DNA of 64,000 nt from Monodelphis domestica. Taxonomy: Eukaryota > Chordata > Mammalia > Didelphimorphia > Didelphidae. Both the position numbers and the translations under genes were made by a program. Each line of letters starts with the position of its first letter. Within the stretch, counting starts at the first letter, position 1. Under the pieces are notes generated by a model that did no database searches, was not told the DNA's origin, and saw nothing but the letters and a program-made list of their open reading frames with translations. The stretch spans positions 6,080,391 through 6,144,390 of the forward strand of contig NC_077232.1 of the NCBI RefSeq assembly GCF_027887165.1, given 5' to 3'. Shown one piece after another: positions 12,387-24,149 of the stretch.

Positions 12387-14919
12387 TCAGCCCTCCCCCT
12401 CGCTGTCTTCTGCCAGTACTGGGTTGGGCTCAGAAGGAGACTCTGTTGGGGCCAACACTGAGCCAAAGAACAGGGAACGGAACTAGGAAGGGAAAGAAAG
12501 AGTTGAGCATGGGCCCTGGCCCTGAGCTGGGCAGCAAGTGCCCTAGTGGAAGATCCCCAACCCCCACAGGGAATAGTTATGGGGACTGACCACTTGCTCA
12601 CCTTTTTTAGAGGAGGGGTCCCAGGTACCACATTGGGCTCTGCCTCCTCCTCCGACACAGGGGAAGGGGTCCTGGGAGTGACTGCTGCCCCTTCACTCAC
12701 AGTAGTTTCCATGGCGATCATATAAGAGTCGATATCATCATTTGCAAAGTCATCCAGGTGGGTTGTACTAAGGGATAAAGGCCCAGAGCTAGGGATGGGG
12801 TGTGGGCACTTGGTACAACTCAACCAGCTGGGCTAGTCTTGTTTGTGCAGCAGAGGGAAGGGTCCTTTCAGCCCACCCCCTCTCCCCACAAAGGGAGGAC
12901 AATGGAGGGAGAGTAGGAGGCCCAAGCCACTCGACTGTCCTATCTCCCACAGACTTTACAAGGTCAGTCTGAAAACTGTTATAAACAGCCAACCGGCACA
13001 GGGAGCTGGGAAAGGCTGGGTAGAGGGAGAAGCTGGACCAGATCACAACAGAGGACAACATGCTCACAGGAAAGGGAGAGATGCCAAGGAAAGCCACCTC
13101 ACCTGTGTGTCCCCTGCCCAGGCCGACAAGGCTCCTGAGAACAGAGGTCGGACTGAGACAGAGTAGCCAGGACAAAGTGACCATCCAGCAGTGAATCCTC
13201 AATGGAGAAGATGGCTGGCCTGGCAGGAAGGAAGAGAGCTACCCATGGGCCCTTGGCAAGAATAGGAGGGAATAGCAGAAGTCCCTCTCATATTTCACTG
13301 CCCTGTGGGGGCCCCCATCGAAGCCCAGTTCCTGCCTATCTGATAGGCTGTTGGGAAGAGCCCAAAATACCTGCCAGGAACATCAAAGTGGATGTTGAGG
13401 AGAAGGTTAGCTGACTCTGCAAAGCTCAGGAGACCCTGAAAGACCAGAACCAAATGTCAGAGCTGGTTTGATGCAGAGAAGCAACAGGGGCTGTGGTGGG
13501 GGCAGGGTCTCACCCGGAACTCCTTGAGGCAGAAGGTAATGGAGGCTCCCTCCTGGGCCTGCAGCTGCTGGAACTCTTCTTCACTGAGGCTCATCTCTGT
13601 CATCATGGCTCTGGCAGCATCTTCAAAGAGGAAGCAGAGGCTCTAGTCAGCCACACCTTCCCACCCCAATGGGCATAGCTGCTTCTGCTCCCCAGCTCAC
13701 CTGTATCCTCCTCCAGGTAGCTTCTGAAAACGACTCTTCGGCCCCTGCTCACTCCCAGGGTCACCTCTGACAACGCTGGTGAGAAGGGCGACACAGCTTC
13801 CACCAACACCCTGTCCAGGGCACCGGCCACAGTAATGCTCAGCTTGGACAGCTCTGCTGACCACCCAAGATGGCCCTAAGGGCCCATTTTTCCGATGGGA
13901 ATAGCAGCCCAATGGTGGAAGTCATTTGTCTGTCTTGGGTGTTTGGAGGCCTCATCTTCCTGAGGCATCAGTAGGCATAGGATCCCTGCCCACCCCCACC
14001 CCCTTCCCGGCAGAACCTGCTTCAGACCCAATAATGGATGTTTGGGAAACAGACACTCCCCATGGGGGACCCGGAGCTCTCCTCCCACCCCACCCCACCC
14101 CTCCCCTGGCTCACCGGGCAGGGGCTCGGAGCAAGTGCGGGCACAGGGCCGGGTCGAAGACGGCCTGGAGGGATTCGCACTCCTGGAAGGACAGGTTGTG
14201 GGTCTTGGTCACGCCTGGAGGCGGGGGCAGGAGGTGAGAGGGATGTGGAGGGCTGGGTGCTGAGCCTCAGCCTGGCCTGGCCCCCTCCCGCCCCGGGCCG
14301 CACCGTGCTTGCAGTGGAGCTGGATGACCAAGCGGCTGTTCTCGGTGCTCAGCGCGATGCAGCAGCGCTCCACTGTCTTCTCTAGCGCTGCCAACGAGCG
14401 AAATACTGACAGGAACGACTGACAGGGGACACGACGCGGCCGTGAGCAAGGAGGAGTGCGCCCCGAGCCTCCTGGCTCGGCCCCCCAGCTCCGCCCCGCC
14501 CCGCCCCACGCCCCTACCTTCATGAGGACTTTGCAGCGCGGAGGCTGCCCCTGCGGCGGCCGGGACGCCTGGTAGTGCTGGAAGAAAAGCGGCGCAAACA
14601 GGAAGCAGGCGAAAGCCGAGCGGGATGCGTTCACGGTGCGAAGCGAGAGCTGAGGGCGGAGGTCGGGGGTCAGAGGTGAACTCTTTCCGCCCATAGCCCT
14701 ACCCAGCCCTACCCCGCCCTCCACCGCACGCCCCTCACCCCGTCCTCCAGTGGCTCTAAGTACAACTCGTCTCCGATGCGCGACAGCGAGTGAGCGGCCT
14801 TGCCCAGCACTGCGGAAGGGGGCGGGTGTCAGAGGGCAGAGGTTGTGACCTCCGACCCCGCCCCTGGCCGTAGCCCCGCACTTACCCCGCACGTTTCCCC
14901 CCGTCACGAGGCACTTCAT
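12387..14919 (-). CDS. RAD9A: RAD9A, cell-cycle checkpoint clamp component of the 9-1-1 complex
   Basis: Eleven minus-strand exons join in phase: 14886-14919, 14739-14809, 14518-14649, 14304-14418, 14115-14214, 13701-13810, 13514-13620, 13371-13435, 13103-13219, 12602-12767 and 12387-12482. They give 1113 nt, 370 residues plus TGA (human 391). The N-terminal PCNA-like fold starts [11 protein letters not shown], with a conserved [11 protein letters not shown] segment and [10 protein letters not shown]. The tail keeps [18 protein letters not shown], an acidic SEEEAEP site, the basic [13 protein letters not shown] segment (nuclear localisation) and the end [10 protein letters not shown], whose serine matches the human S387 CK2/TopBP1-binding site. 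The tail is about 20 residues shorter than human, mainly between METT and SEEE. RAD9 with RAD1 and HUS1 is loaded at damaged DNA and activates ATR through TopBP1. It converges with PPP1CA at the 3' end. Confidence 0.97.
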
Positions 14920-15290
14920 GTCGCCCGCCCCGGCCTGCCCTTCCCCCGCCTTTCTCCTCCCCGCCTCCTGCTCCCGGCCGACCCGGCGAGCCCGCACCCA
15001 GGGCCGGGTCCCTTCCCGCGCGCTGGGCCTCGGCCTGGCTTCGGCCCGCCTCGCCCTTTCATTGGTTCCTATGCAGGCGCCTTCATCATGTGACGGAGGA
15101 ACCAACCTATCCATGTTGAGGTCCTCGTCACATGATAGGAATTCGGCCGGAATTGCTCATCACATGACGAAGCACCCCAACTACCTCTGACCCACTGTCA
15201 CGTCACATTACCCCAGCCTGGGGCGTCGCAACGCTCCTCCCGCTCGGAGGTGTGGTCCCAACGCGGGCCCGCCTCCAAATGGCGCGTGCG
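14450..15290 (-). promoter_or_regulatory. RAD9A: RAD9A CpG-rich promoter and first exons
   Basis: The block is CpG-dense and covers exons 1-3 of RAD9A and about 370 bp upstream of the ATG. It has no TATA box. Three TCACATGA/TCATGTGA M-box elements (15086-15093, 15128-15135, 15160-15167) and one TCACGTCA CRE-like site (15198-15205) lie upstream. Confidence 0.7.
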
Positions 15291-15329
15291 CCGACGCTTC
15301 CTTCTTGAGTATGCCCCTTTACTTCTAGA

Positions 15330-15580
15330 CTCTCTCAAATTCCAGGTCTCTGTCAATTGCCTCCCGTGCAGATGCACAAACCGAGGCTGCCAAGACCTGG
15401 AGGGGCTTGTGATCGGGGCTCTCGTGTCTTCCCAAGCGGTCTTTCTCCCAAATGTCGTCCTTGTTTACTCTCCCTTGGGGCAGGGGCTGTCTTGGTTTTG
15501 CCCCTGCACCCTCGCCCCCAGCACAGCGCCTCGCAAGCCACTCCTTTATTAATAAATGTGGAATGAGTGAATGAAAGCAA
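15330..15580 (+). mobile_element. L2 LINE 3' end
   Basis: The landmarks 'ggggcaggggctgtcttggt', 'cccagcacagcgcctcgcaa' and 'ttattaataaatgtggaatg' mark the L2 3' terminus. It begins close to the upstream edge of the RAD9A promoter. Confidence 0.6.
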
Positions 15581-15589
15581 GGACGACCC

Positions 15590-16090
15590 CCATTTCCCAG
15601 ATGAGGGCAGGGCTGGGCAGCTTCCTGGGGCAGGAGGAGCCCCCGTCACAGGACCTCCTCCCACTAGCTCACCTCAGGAACAGGCGGGATGGAGGTCTGG
15701 AAAGAGGCTGGGAGGAGCCTCGGGGACACTTTGGCTGACGGGGGCCAGTCGAGTTTTGGGGCTCTGGATTAACCAGGACCAGAGTGGAGCCAGCGGGTGA
15801 CCAGCCCCGGGGGGACAATCTGCAGAGGGGACCAATGGTAGGACAAGGGCCAGGGGATCCCGCCTCAGCAGCTTGCTTCCCTGGGGCGGGGGAGAAGGGA
15901 GGAGAGGGACCAGCCAAGAGCAAGCCTTCCCCTTTTAGGCCAAGTAGAATCAATAACATTTATTGAACACCTATTGGGCAGGCACCAATGCAACTGGATG
16001 CAAAAACCCGCCCCAAACAACCCATTCCTTTTTTTCCCAGTAATCTTTGAGGCCCCCCCCCCATTACATGTTAAAAGTTTCCAGTGTTTT
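15590..16090. other. Intergenic DNA without recognised gene
   Basis: A purine-rich unique stretch, followed by an old MIR/L2-like phrase near 15950-15990 ('aacatttattgaacacctat'). Nothing coding is supported. Confidence 0.4.
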
Positions 16091-16094
16091 GGGT

Positions 16095-16297
16095 TGTTTT
16101 TTTTTAATCCTCAGCTTCCATCTTGGAATCAATACTGTGTATTGACTCCAAGGCAGAAGAGGGGTAAGGGCTAGGCCATGGGGGTCAAGTGACTTGCCCA
16201 GGGTCACACAGCTGGGAAGTGTCTGAGGTCATATTTGAACCCAGGACCTCCAGACTCCAGGTTTAGTTCTCAGTCCACTGAGCTACCCAGCTGCCCC
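16095..16297 (-). mobile_element. Marsupial tRNA-derived SINE, minus strand
   Basis: A full-length copy: poly(T) start (tail of the element), 'caatactgtgtattgactcc', 'cttgcccagggtcacacagc', box B reversed (GATTTGAACC variant) and an end AGCTACCCAGCTGCCCC. Confidence 0.92.
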
Positions 16298-16671
16298 ACC
16301 CCCCAATTTCCAACATTTTAAAAAGAATTTTGGGTTCTGAATTCTTTCCTTCCCTCCTTCCCTCCCTCCCTTCTCAGACCAAGAGGGTTAGCAATGGATA
16401 CAAATTTGACATTTGTAATCATATAACTCTTTTGTGGAAGGAAACTCAAACTAAAAACAATTAAGGGAAAAAAGTGAAAGAAGTTCCTTTGGGCTGGATC
16501 AGACTCCATCAGTTCTTTCTCTTGAAGCAGTCGGCATTTTTGGCAATCAGAGGCTTTGGGGGTTATTTTTGCTGAGAAGATCGAAGTCATTCACAGTTGT
16601 TCATTGCACAGTATTGCCGTCACCGTGTACCATGTTCTCCTTCCTTCACTCTGCTTCAGTTCTGGCGAGTG

Positions 16672-16778
<107 letters not shown>

Positions 16779-17210
16779 TCAAGGAGTCTGTACTGTTGGC
16801 CCAAATGACTCTCCGGAATGCTTGAGCCACTTCGCCGCTCTCCGACCCGAGCCTTCCTGTCTCGTCTTTTCCACACGCCCTCCAAGCTTCCTCATTTTCC
16901 TTTTCAGTTCTACTAACTAATCTGATGCTGGGCTGGTCCCTCAGAGCTGTTTTCTCTTGCATTTCTCTAATGGTGAGCGTTTTGTCGGCATGACTGCAGA
17001 GAGTCCTAAAAACAGCTTATTCTCTGCCCTAATGGGGCATCCAAACAAGGAATCCAAACATCCAAACAAGGAATCTGTGGGGTGACTTGGAGATGGATGT
17101 TGTGCTTGGTAACCCATGTATGTGGTGGAACTGCTTGTCACCTGGGGAGGAGACAGCATGAATCATGGAACCTGGAAAACCTAGTGGACGTCCGTTATTA
17201 AAATAAAGAC

Positions 17211-17413
17211 TTTTTTTTTTAAACCCTCACCTTCTGTCTTGGAGTCAATACTGTGTGTTGGTTCCAAGGCAGAAGAACGGTAAGGGCTAGGCAATGGGCG
17301 TCAAGTGACTTGCCCAGGGTCACACAGCCAGGAAGTGTCTAAGGCCAGATTTGAACCTAGGACCTCCCATCTCTAGGCCTGGCTCTCCATCCACTGAGCC
17401 ACCCCGCTGCCCC
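17211..17413 (-). mobile_element. Marsupial tRNA-derived SINE with perfect target-site duplication
   Basis: A full-length minus-strand copy flanked by AAAATAAAGAC at 17200-17210 and 17414-17424. The 11-bp direct repeat marks an L1-mediated insertion. Confidence 0.95.
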
Positions 17414-17759
17414 AAAATAAAGACATTTTTAAAATCTGAGATGGACAGGATAAGAGCGAAGATGAAGGAGGGCTGGGAAAGGCTACTTGGAGGAGGTGGG
17501 ATTTAGCCAGGAGTAAGAGATGAGGAAGGATGGTGGACCAGAGAAAATGCCCAGAGGCTGAAGAGGGAGACTTTTAGACCTGGCAGGAGGCCAGGGTCAC
17601 TTCAGGGAGGGAGGCCTAAGAAGACTGGAAGAGGGGAGGGGCTCCCAACAGAGCCTTTCATATTGATCTGGGAGCCATAGGGAGCCACTGGGTTGATTGA
17701 GGAGAGGCCAGGGTGCTGAGATCAGACCTGGGCTGACCTGTTTCCTGTTCCTCAAGCAG

Positions 17760-18175
17760 AGCTCCCCATTTCCTGTCTACCTGCCTTTGACCCCCCTGCC
17801 TGAAAGTGTCTCTCCTTCCTCACCTTCACTTGGACTCTGGTTTCCTTCCTTCAAGGCTTACCTCGTGGGCCCTTTGCTGCAGGAGCTTTCCCTGATCTCC
17901 CCTGCTGCCCCAAATGACCTTCTATCTGTTTTGCAGTCCCTAATGGAAGGGTGGGGCAGCCTGGGTTCCTGAGCTCCAGTCGGATGTCAGACCCTTACTC
18001 GGACTGTGACCCTGGACAAGTCACTTAACCGTTCAGCTTCCTTGTCTGTAAAATGATTGGGGGCAGGAAATGGCCAACCACGCCAGCGTCTTGGCCAGGA
18101 AAACCCCAGATGGGGGCAGGAAGAGTCAGGCATGACTGAAGAACGCCTGACCAAGCACAAATTATAAGGGTGAAC
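17760..18175 (+). mobile_element. L2 fragment followed by a second marsupial SINE type
   Basis: 17760-17940 has L2-like wording ('gctttccctgatctcccctg'). 17945-18165 has 'gtgaccctggacaagtcact', 'tgtctgtaaaatgattgggg', 'ggaaatggccaaccacgcca' and 'gactgaagaacgcctga', a SINE type distinct from the dominant family. Confidence 0.55.
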
Positions 18176-18401
18176 CTTGTTTAGACTTCAGCCAAGGGGA
18201 CGGTGCAAGGTCAGAGGCTTGGAGCCCCAATCTGTAGGGAGTCTGTCCGTGGCTGTGCTCACCCCTGAAAAGACAGGAAGACCCTTCCATTCTGGAGTCT
18301 TCCTTTAGAATCAATGAAAAGAAAAAGTGAGAAGAAAGGAGCCTTAGTAGTAATTCTCAAAGCACACTATAATGTGGTCATCATCAAAATTGTCCTGTCC
18401 T

Positions 18402-18600
18402 AGGGCAGCTAGGTGGCTGAGTGGAGAGAGAGCCAGGCCCGGAGATGGGAAGTGCTGGGTTCAAATCTGGCCTCAAAGATTTCCTGGCTTTGTGACCCTA
18501 GGCAAGTCACTTAATCCCCATTGCTTAGCCATTACAGCTCTTCTGACTTCGAATTATGCTTAGTATTGATTCTAAGACAGAAGGTAAAGGTTTAAAAAAA
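18402..18600 (+). mobile_element. Marsupial tRNA-derived SINE, plus strand
   Basis: Starts GGGCAGCTAGGTGGCTGAGT, has box B GGTTCAAATC and ends in AAGGTTTAAAAAAA. Confidence 0.92.
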
Positions 18601-18739
18601 GTATCTGGTCCTAGGTAGGAAATAGAGAAGTTAATCCATGGACTAGGTTAGGTACACAACATATAGAAGCAAATGAGCACCATTACTTAGTATCTGATAA
18701 ACCCAAAGATCCCAGCTACAGGGGTAAGAACTCACTATG

Positions 18740-18945
18740 GTTTGTTTTTTTTTTAACCCTTACTTTCTACCTTAGAATAATACTGTGTATGGGTTCCAAG
18801 GCAGAAGAGTAGTAAGGGCTAGGCAGTGGAAGTGAAGTGACTTAGCCAGGGTCACATAGCTAAAAGTATCTGAGGTTACATTTGAACCCAAGACCTTTCC
18901 TCTCTAGGCCTGGCTTACAAATCACTGAGCCAACTGGCTGCTCCC
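18740..18945 (-). mobile_element. Marsupial tRNA-derived SINE, minus strand
   Basis: Poly(T) start, 'aataatactgtgtatgggtt', 'cagggtcacatagctaaaag' and reversed head 'actggctgctccc'. Somewhat diverged. Confidence 0.88.
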
Positions 18946-18954
18946 AATAACTCG

Positions 18955-20545
18955 ATATTACTAAAATCTATTGGGTAAAACTGGAAGGGAGTTTGGCAGA
19001 AACCAGGTATAGACTAACATCTCACACCATACACTAAGATAAGCTCCAGATGAGTATACAATGTAGACATAAAGGGTGACATCTTAGGCAAATTAGAGGA
19101 GCACAGCAGAAATTACCTTTCAGATCAATGGATGGAAGAAGAGTTCATGATCAAACAACAGACAGGAAGGATCACAGCAGATAAAAATGGATAATTTTGA
19201 TTCTGTAGATTTGATTTTTGCCCAAACAAAACGAACAGTCTTTCCAGCAAGTTTCTCTGACGAAGGTCTCCTCTCTGAGATCTAGAGGGAAATGAGCCAA
19301 ATTTACAAGAAAAGGCACCATTTCCAAATTGATAGTCAAAGGGTATAAACAAGTGCTTTTTGGAAAAAGAAACCTGAGCCATCAAGAAGCAGCCCTTTCA
19401 TAAGTATATGGAGAAATGCAAATGAAAACCACTCCGAGGCACCAGCTCATACCTCTCAGTTCGGTTAAGTTGGCAAAAAAAGGAAAATGACCCATGTTGG
19501 CGAGACAGCACTTGAATGCACTGTGGGTAGAGTTGTGAACTGGGCCAATCAGTCTGGAAAGGGATTTGGAACTCTGCCCAATAGGCTACAAAACTATGTC
19601 TGCCCTCTGACCTAGCAATGCTACTCCCAAAAAGATGGGAGAAAGAGGTAAAGGAGTCCTGTGTAGCAGCTCTTTGGTGCTAGTGAAGAACTGCAAAATG
19701 ACAGAATGCCCATCAGCCGGGGAATGGCTGAAGAAGCTGCAGCCTGTGATGGTGATGGAATACTACTATTGTGCTGTAAGAAATGAGGAGGGAATGGTTC
19801 AGAAAAATTGGGGAAGTCTTGTATGAACTGAGGCAGAGAAAAGCAAGTGGACCCAGGAGAACAATTATATAAGAGCAGCAATACTATGAAGATAATCAAC
19901 TCTGAAACTTTAAGAACTCTCTGATCAACACAAAGACCCGCCAGATGGCTTCCAAATGCAGTTAAATCCCATTTTCTTCTCTTTCTCTCTCTCTTCCTTC
20001 CTTTCATTTTTTAGTTGGAACATGGCTGATTTTTTTTAAAAACCCTTACCTATCTTGGAGTCAATACTGTGTACTGGCTCCAAGGCAAAAGAGGGGTAAG
20101 GGCTGGGCAATGGGGGTCAAGTGACTTGCCCAGGGTCACCCAGCTGGGAAGTGTCTGAGGCCAGATTTGAACCCAGGACCTCCCATCTCTGGGCCTGGCT
20201 CTCCATCCACTGAGCTACCCAGCTGCCCCCAGGAACATGGCTGATTTGAGAATTTATTTTGCATGACTTCATATTTGTTATGCATTTTGTTTTTCTTGCC
20301 TTTTCAATGGCTGGGGGAGGAGGAAGAGAGATCATTTGAAACTAAAAATAAAATTAAAATTTCATTAAAAAAATACACTCAACATGTTACTTTAAAAAAT
20401 ACAGATCTAATTGCCTACCATCTCTGGAAGGGAGGGAGGGAGGGAGGGAGACAACTTGGATCTTATAATTTTGGAAAATGTATGTTGAAAATTATTACAT
20501 TTAATTGGACAAATAAGGAGTCACCCATTAAATTGCTCCTAGAAC
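18955..20545 (+). mobile_element. Truncated L1 LINE, ORF2 end and 3' UTR, interrupted by a SINE
   Basis: From 18955 the sequence follows the end of L1 ORF2 (decayed, with stops) and the 3' region with phrases such as 'gaatgcccatcagccgggga' and 'atggaatactactattgtgc'. It resumes after the SINE at 20031-20231 and ends in A-rich DNA with AATAAAAT near 20346. A further L1-3'-like piece reaches about 20520. No intact frame remains. Confidence 0.75.
20031..20231 (-). mobile_element. Marsupial tRNA-derived SINE nested in L1, with 16-bp target duplication
   Basis: GGAACATGGCTGATTT occurs at 20017-20032 and 20232-20247. The SINE therefore entered after the L1, dating the L1 as older. Confidence 0.95.
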
Positions 20546-22520
20546 CCAAAGGAGCGATCGATCACCCCTGCTGGAGAACTAGCCTGCTAGTGGGAGTGCC
20601 AGCTGGGAGAGTGAGCCAACCGAGGGTGCCACCCTATGCACGCTCTTTTCTATTGCTTTGGTCTTTGGGTCCCTCGCACCTAGCGTAGTATCTGGCCTAT
20701 AACAGGTAGAGATGGTGATTTCAGAACTGAAAATCATGTAGATGGTGAGTTCGGAGGTGAGCCCTCCTTCAGGTCCCCCAAGGACAGCACTTCCTGCCTC
20801 CATCCTCACCTTTCAGAGAACCCAAAGGCATCCTGCAAATGGAATCTCCAAGGTGGCAGCTTCGAGATCCCTACAGAAAGACTGGCCCTAAGGGGGTACG
20901 ATGTGGAGGTGACCAGAAAAACCCTCATTCATGGACTCAGCTGAGTCACCACCCCCAGGCCCAGAATGATCTGATCCCTCATGGTCTGGGAAACCCAACA
21001 AAGGGGACTTTTAACCGGGTGCTGACGTTGCCCTCCCGCCTTCTGCTTGCCCCAGCGCCCCCTGCTCCCAAGGACTTCCCGCACAGCCCCTGGGCACCCT
21101 GTTCTGGGAATGGCTCTTGCCTGGCATTGTTGATGAGTGATCAGAGAAGCTTGCTTACCAGGGGGTGTTTTTCCTTTGGTCACAGCAACCCACAATGACT
21201 ATCATTGGCTCTTTGGATGGGCTGCCATTGACCTGAGCAGAGGAACATTGATCTGAAAGAGAAGAGAATTCATCCCATGCTGAGCCCACAAGGAATGGCA
21301 TGCCACTGATGAGTGCTCCATGGCCTTGGAAAGTCCCTGGATGTCCATTTAAGTCCGTTGCCACATGTCACGAACTCTACCCACAATGTCCAAGTTCCTT
21401 TCTTTCTCTTTGTCAAGAAGAGATTGCATCAGTGCTAGATAAGGTTCTCCTCCCCAGCTATGACTTGTGATGTTTTAGACCCATGTTGGTGAACCAATGG
21501 CACGTGTGCCAGAGGGAGCTGCTCCCCTCCCCCTCTCCACCATACCTGAGGATATTTTTCACTTCACCTGCCCCTTTGTCCAGCTGCCCAATGGGAGCTT
21601 CCTCCCTCCTGTCTGGGATAAGGGGGAGACTCACATGCAGTGTGGGGGTTTCTGTTTGGGCACTCGGTCTCAAAGTTTCATCATCACCGTTCTAGGTTCT
21701 TTTCCACTTTTAACATTTTGAGGATTGGAAGGGACCTCAGCAGTGACCAATCTCACCCAAAATGGCATGTTCAGGGGCATACTCACCAGTCGTTCTTAAA
21801 AGGTCAGGCACACTTTTCAGTTGAATTTGCATTATTCACCTTTTCTCTATCACTTTCTTAGGTCCAGGAACCAATAAAACAATCCAAACTGAGCCCTGGT
21901 CTGTAGTGTTTGCCCATTTCTGGGGTATAAATGCTCACCCTTAAAATGTAACGTTTAGCTCAAGAGCCAGGAGACAGGACTGGATGAGTGGCTGTCCAGC
22001 CCGTGCCTGAAGGCCCCCAAGGAGGAAGAACCCCCCCCCACACACACACACACACCTCTGAGGTGGGCCCTTTCAACATTTTCTCAGCTGCTAGAAATCA
22101 GGTGTCATTTCTTGTTCGGGAATTCTGTTAACTTAGTAAAGCGGTGGAGGAAGTGTTAGTAACACAGACTGAACTTTACAGAATGGGGCCTTTTCCCAGC
22201 CAGTGTTTTCAGCCCCAACATTATGGCGGAAATGTTTAAAGTGTTATCAACTCCGATGGAGCCTGCCCAGGCCCCAGTCATTGTGGGGAGCTGCATGGAG
22301 GGGCCGGGAGCCCACCCTACAGTGCAGCATCCACACAGCAACCCCCAGAAAGCCGGAGAACAAACAGGGCAGAAGGCGCTCCGCCTTCTGGATCTAGTCT
22401 AAGCGCGGGAGCCAGGAACTAGCTTCCCCTTCACCGAGGCTCCCTGGCACCAAAAACAAACTGTGGCACCGTCCTGGGCAGCTCTAGAGCCTTTAAAAAG
22501 TATTGGTGTGAAAGCAAAAT
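20545..22520. other. Intergenic DNA without recognised gene
   Basis: Mostly unique sequence with no supported coding frame. A short C/CA-rich run lies at 22030-22060. Some text near 21690-21800 ('gattggaagggacctcagca') resembles an old mammalian interspersed repeat. Confidence 0.4.
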
Positions 22521-22524
22521 GCAG

Positions 22525-22690
22525 GGTGCAGTGAGGTGGCTCAAAAGCCAGGCCTAGAGACAGGAAGTTCTGGGTTCAAATGTGGCCTCAGACACTTCCT
22601 AGCTAGGTGGCTGGACTTAACCAGGCTTGCCCAGCCCTTCCCACTCTTCTGCCTTGGAGCCAACGATTCTAAGCTGGGAGGGAAGGAGTT
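22525..22690 (+). mobile_element. Marsupial tRNA-derived SINE, plus strand, internally deleted
   Basis: Box B GGTTCAAATG and 'cagacacttcctagct' are present, but the middle is shortened and rearranged. Confidence 0.8.
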
Positions 22691-22999
22691 CAGCCACGGT
22701 AACCGGCATGTAACCCAGTAAGGCTCCCATCTAGATTGGCTTCCTCGTCTCTTCCTCCATCGCTCCGGCTTCTGCCTCCTGAGGCTGAGCCGAGCAGGTC
22801 TAATTCCTCTTCCACGAGAGCCCCCCGGACGGATCCATCCCTCGTTGTTTCACCCAGTCCTGTATAGCACGGATACGAGGCCCTTCGCCATCCGGGGGGC
22901 CTCCCTGGATACCCTCCGACTTGTTTGTCAGTCTCCCTCTCAAACTGGGATCCCCAGAACTGAACACGACCCCCAACAGGTGGGCCTTTGCTTTTCTTT

Positions 23000-23195
23000 T
23001 TCATTAAAAACCTTTACTTTCTGCCCAAGAATCAAGAATGAGTATTGATTCCAAGGCAGAAGAGCACCAAGGGCTAGGCAACGGGGGTTAAGTGACTTGT
23101 CCAGGGTCACACAGCTGGGAAGTGTCTGAGGCCAGATTGGAACCCAGGACCTCCCATCTCTGGGCCTGACTTTCTATCCACCCAGCTGTCCTCCA
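23000..23195 (-). mobile_element. Marsupial tRNA-derived SINE, minus strand
   Basis: Carries 'gagtattgattccaaggcag', 'cagggtcacacagctgggaa' and the reversed head with 'tctatccacccagctgtcct'. Confidence 0.88.
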
Positions 23196-23927
23196 TGTGG
23201 GCCTTTTCAGTTGCAAGATGGTTCAATTTTTGGTCGCTGCTCCAGACTGGTCTGAGGCGCATTAAAGGCCTTCGTCCATCTCCATACACGCCGATCGGCT
23301 CGACTCTGCGCCCCCAGATCTGGCACCCGTAAGACCTGGCATTGCGCCCTCTGGGGTTTCACCCCATCACACTGAGCTCTCGGCTCTGGCCTGTCTCTGC
23401 TGTCTGGCAAAGGCCCCTCCCAGAGGCGACAGTCTGTGGTTCTGTGATCTGAGAAGGTCTCACGGCAGGTTGCGCCAACGGGAGGGACGTCCGCACTCTG
23501 GAGAGTCGGGGCTGGAGGTGAGGGCGGCAGGCTGGCACCGGGCCGGGAATGGCCCGAGCAGGTCCGTCCTGCTCCGTTTAGGAAGGCGGCGCCGGCGGGT
23601 CAGGGCTGGGGGGACCCGGCGGAGGCGGGCACTGAAACCTGGATCCGCAGGGCTTCCTCCGGGGGGCCTCCTTGGAGCGGGAAAGAGGTAAGCTTAGGAC
23701 AAATTAAAGGCAGCTCCACTTCCCACAGTGGGGGAGGAAACTGATGGAACTCATTATCCTAAGATGTGGTCCAGGCTGGAAATAGAAATCGCTTCACAAA
23801 AGGTTTAGATAAATCCATGGATGACAGCCCCATTAAGGAGGTAGTGAGGGAACCATGGGGTTTGGGGCCCGCAGCTCCCTCCACCGGCCTTGGTGCCACC
23901 CCAGAGAAAGGCTCAAGAATCATTTCT

Positions 23928-24132
23928 TTTCTTTTTTTTTTTAACCCTCACCTTCCGTCTTGGAGTCAATACTGTGTATTGGCTCCAAGGCAGAAGAGTG
24001 GTCAGGGCTAGGCCATGGGGGTCAAGTGACTTGCCCAGGGTCACACAGCTGGGAAGTGTCTGAGGCCAGATTTGAACCTGGGACCTGTCTCTAGGGCCTG
24101 GTTCTCAATTCACTGAGCTACCCAGCTGCCCC
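23928..24132 (-). mobile_element. Marsupial tRNA-derived SINE with 16-bp target duplication
   Basis: CTCAAGAATCATTTCT flanks the element at 23912-23927 and 24133-24148. The copy is nearly consensus, so it is among the younger insertions here. Confidence 0.95.
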
Positions 24133-24149
24133 CTCAAGAATCATTTCTG

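Noticed and set aside
20400-20450. GGGA-run with AATAAA-rich surroundings as a possible gene 3' end
   Set aside because: It belongs to the L1 3' UTR.
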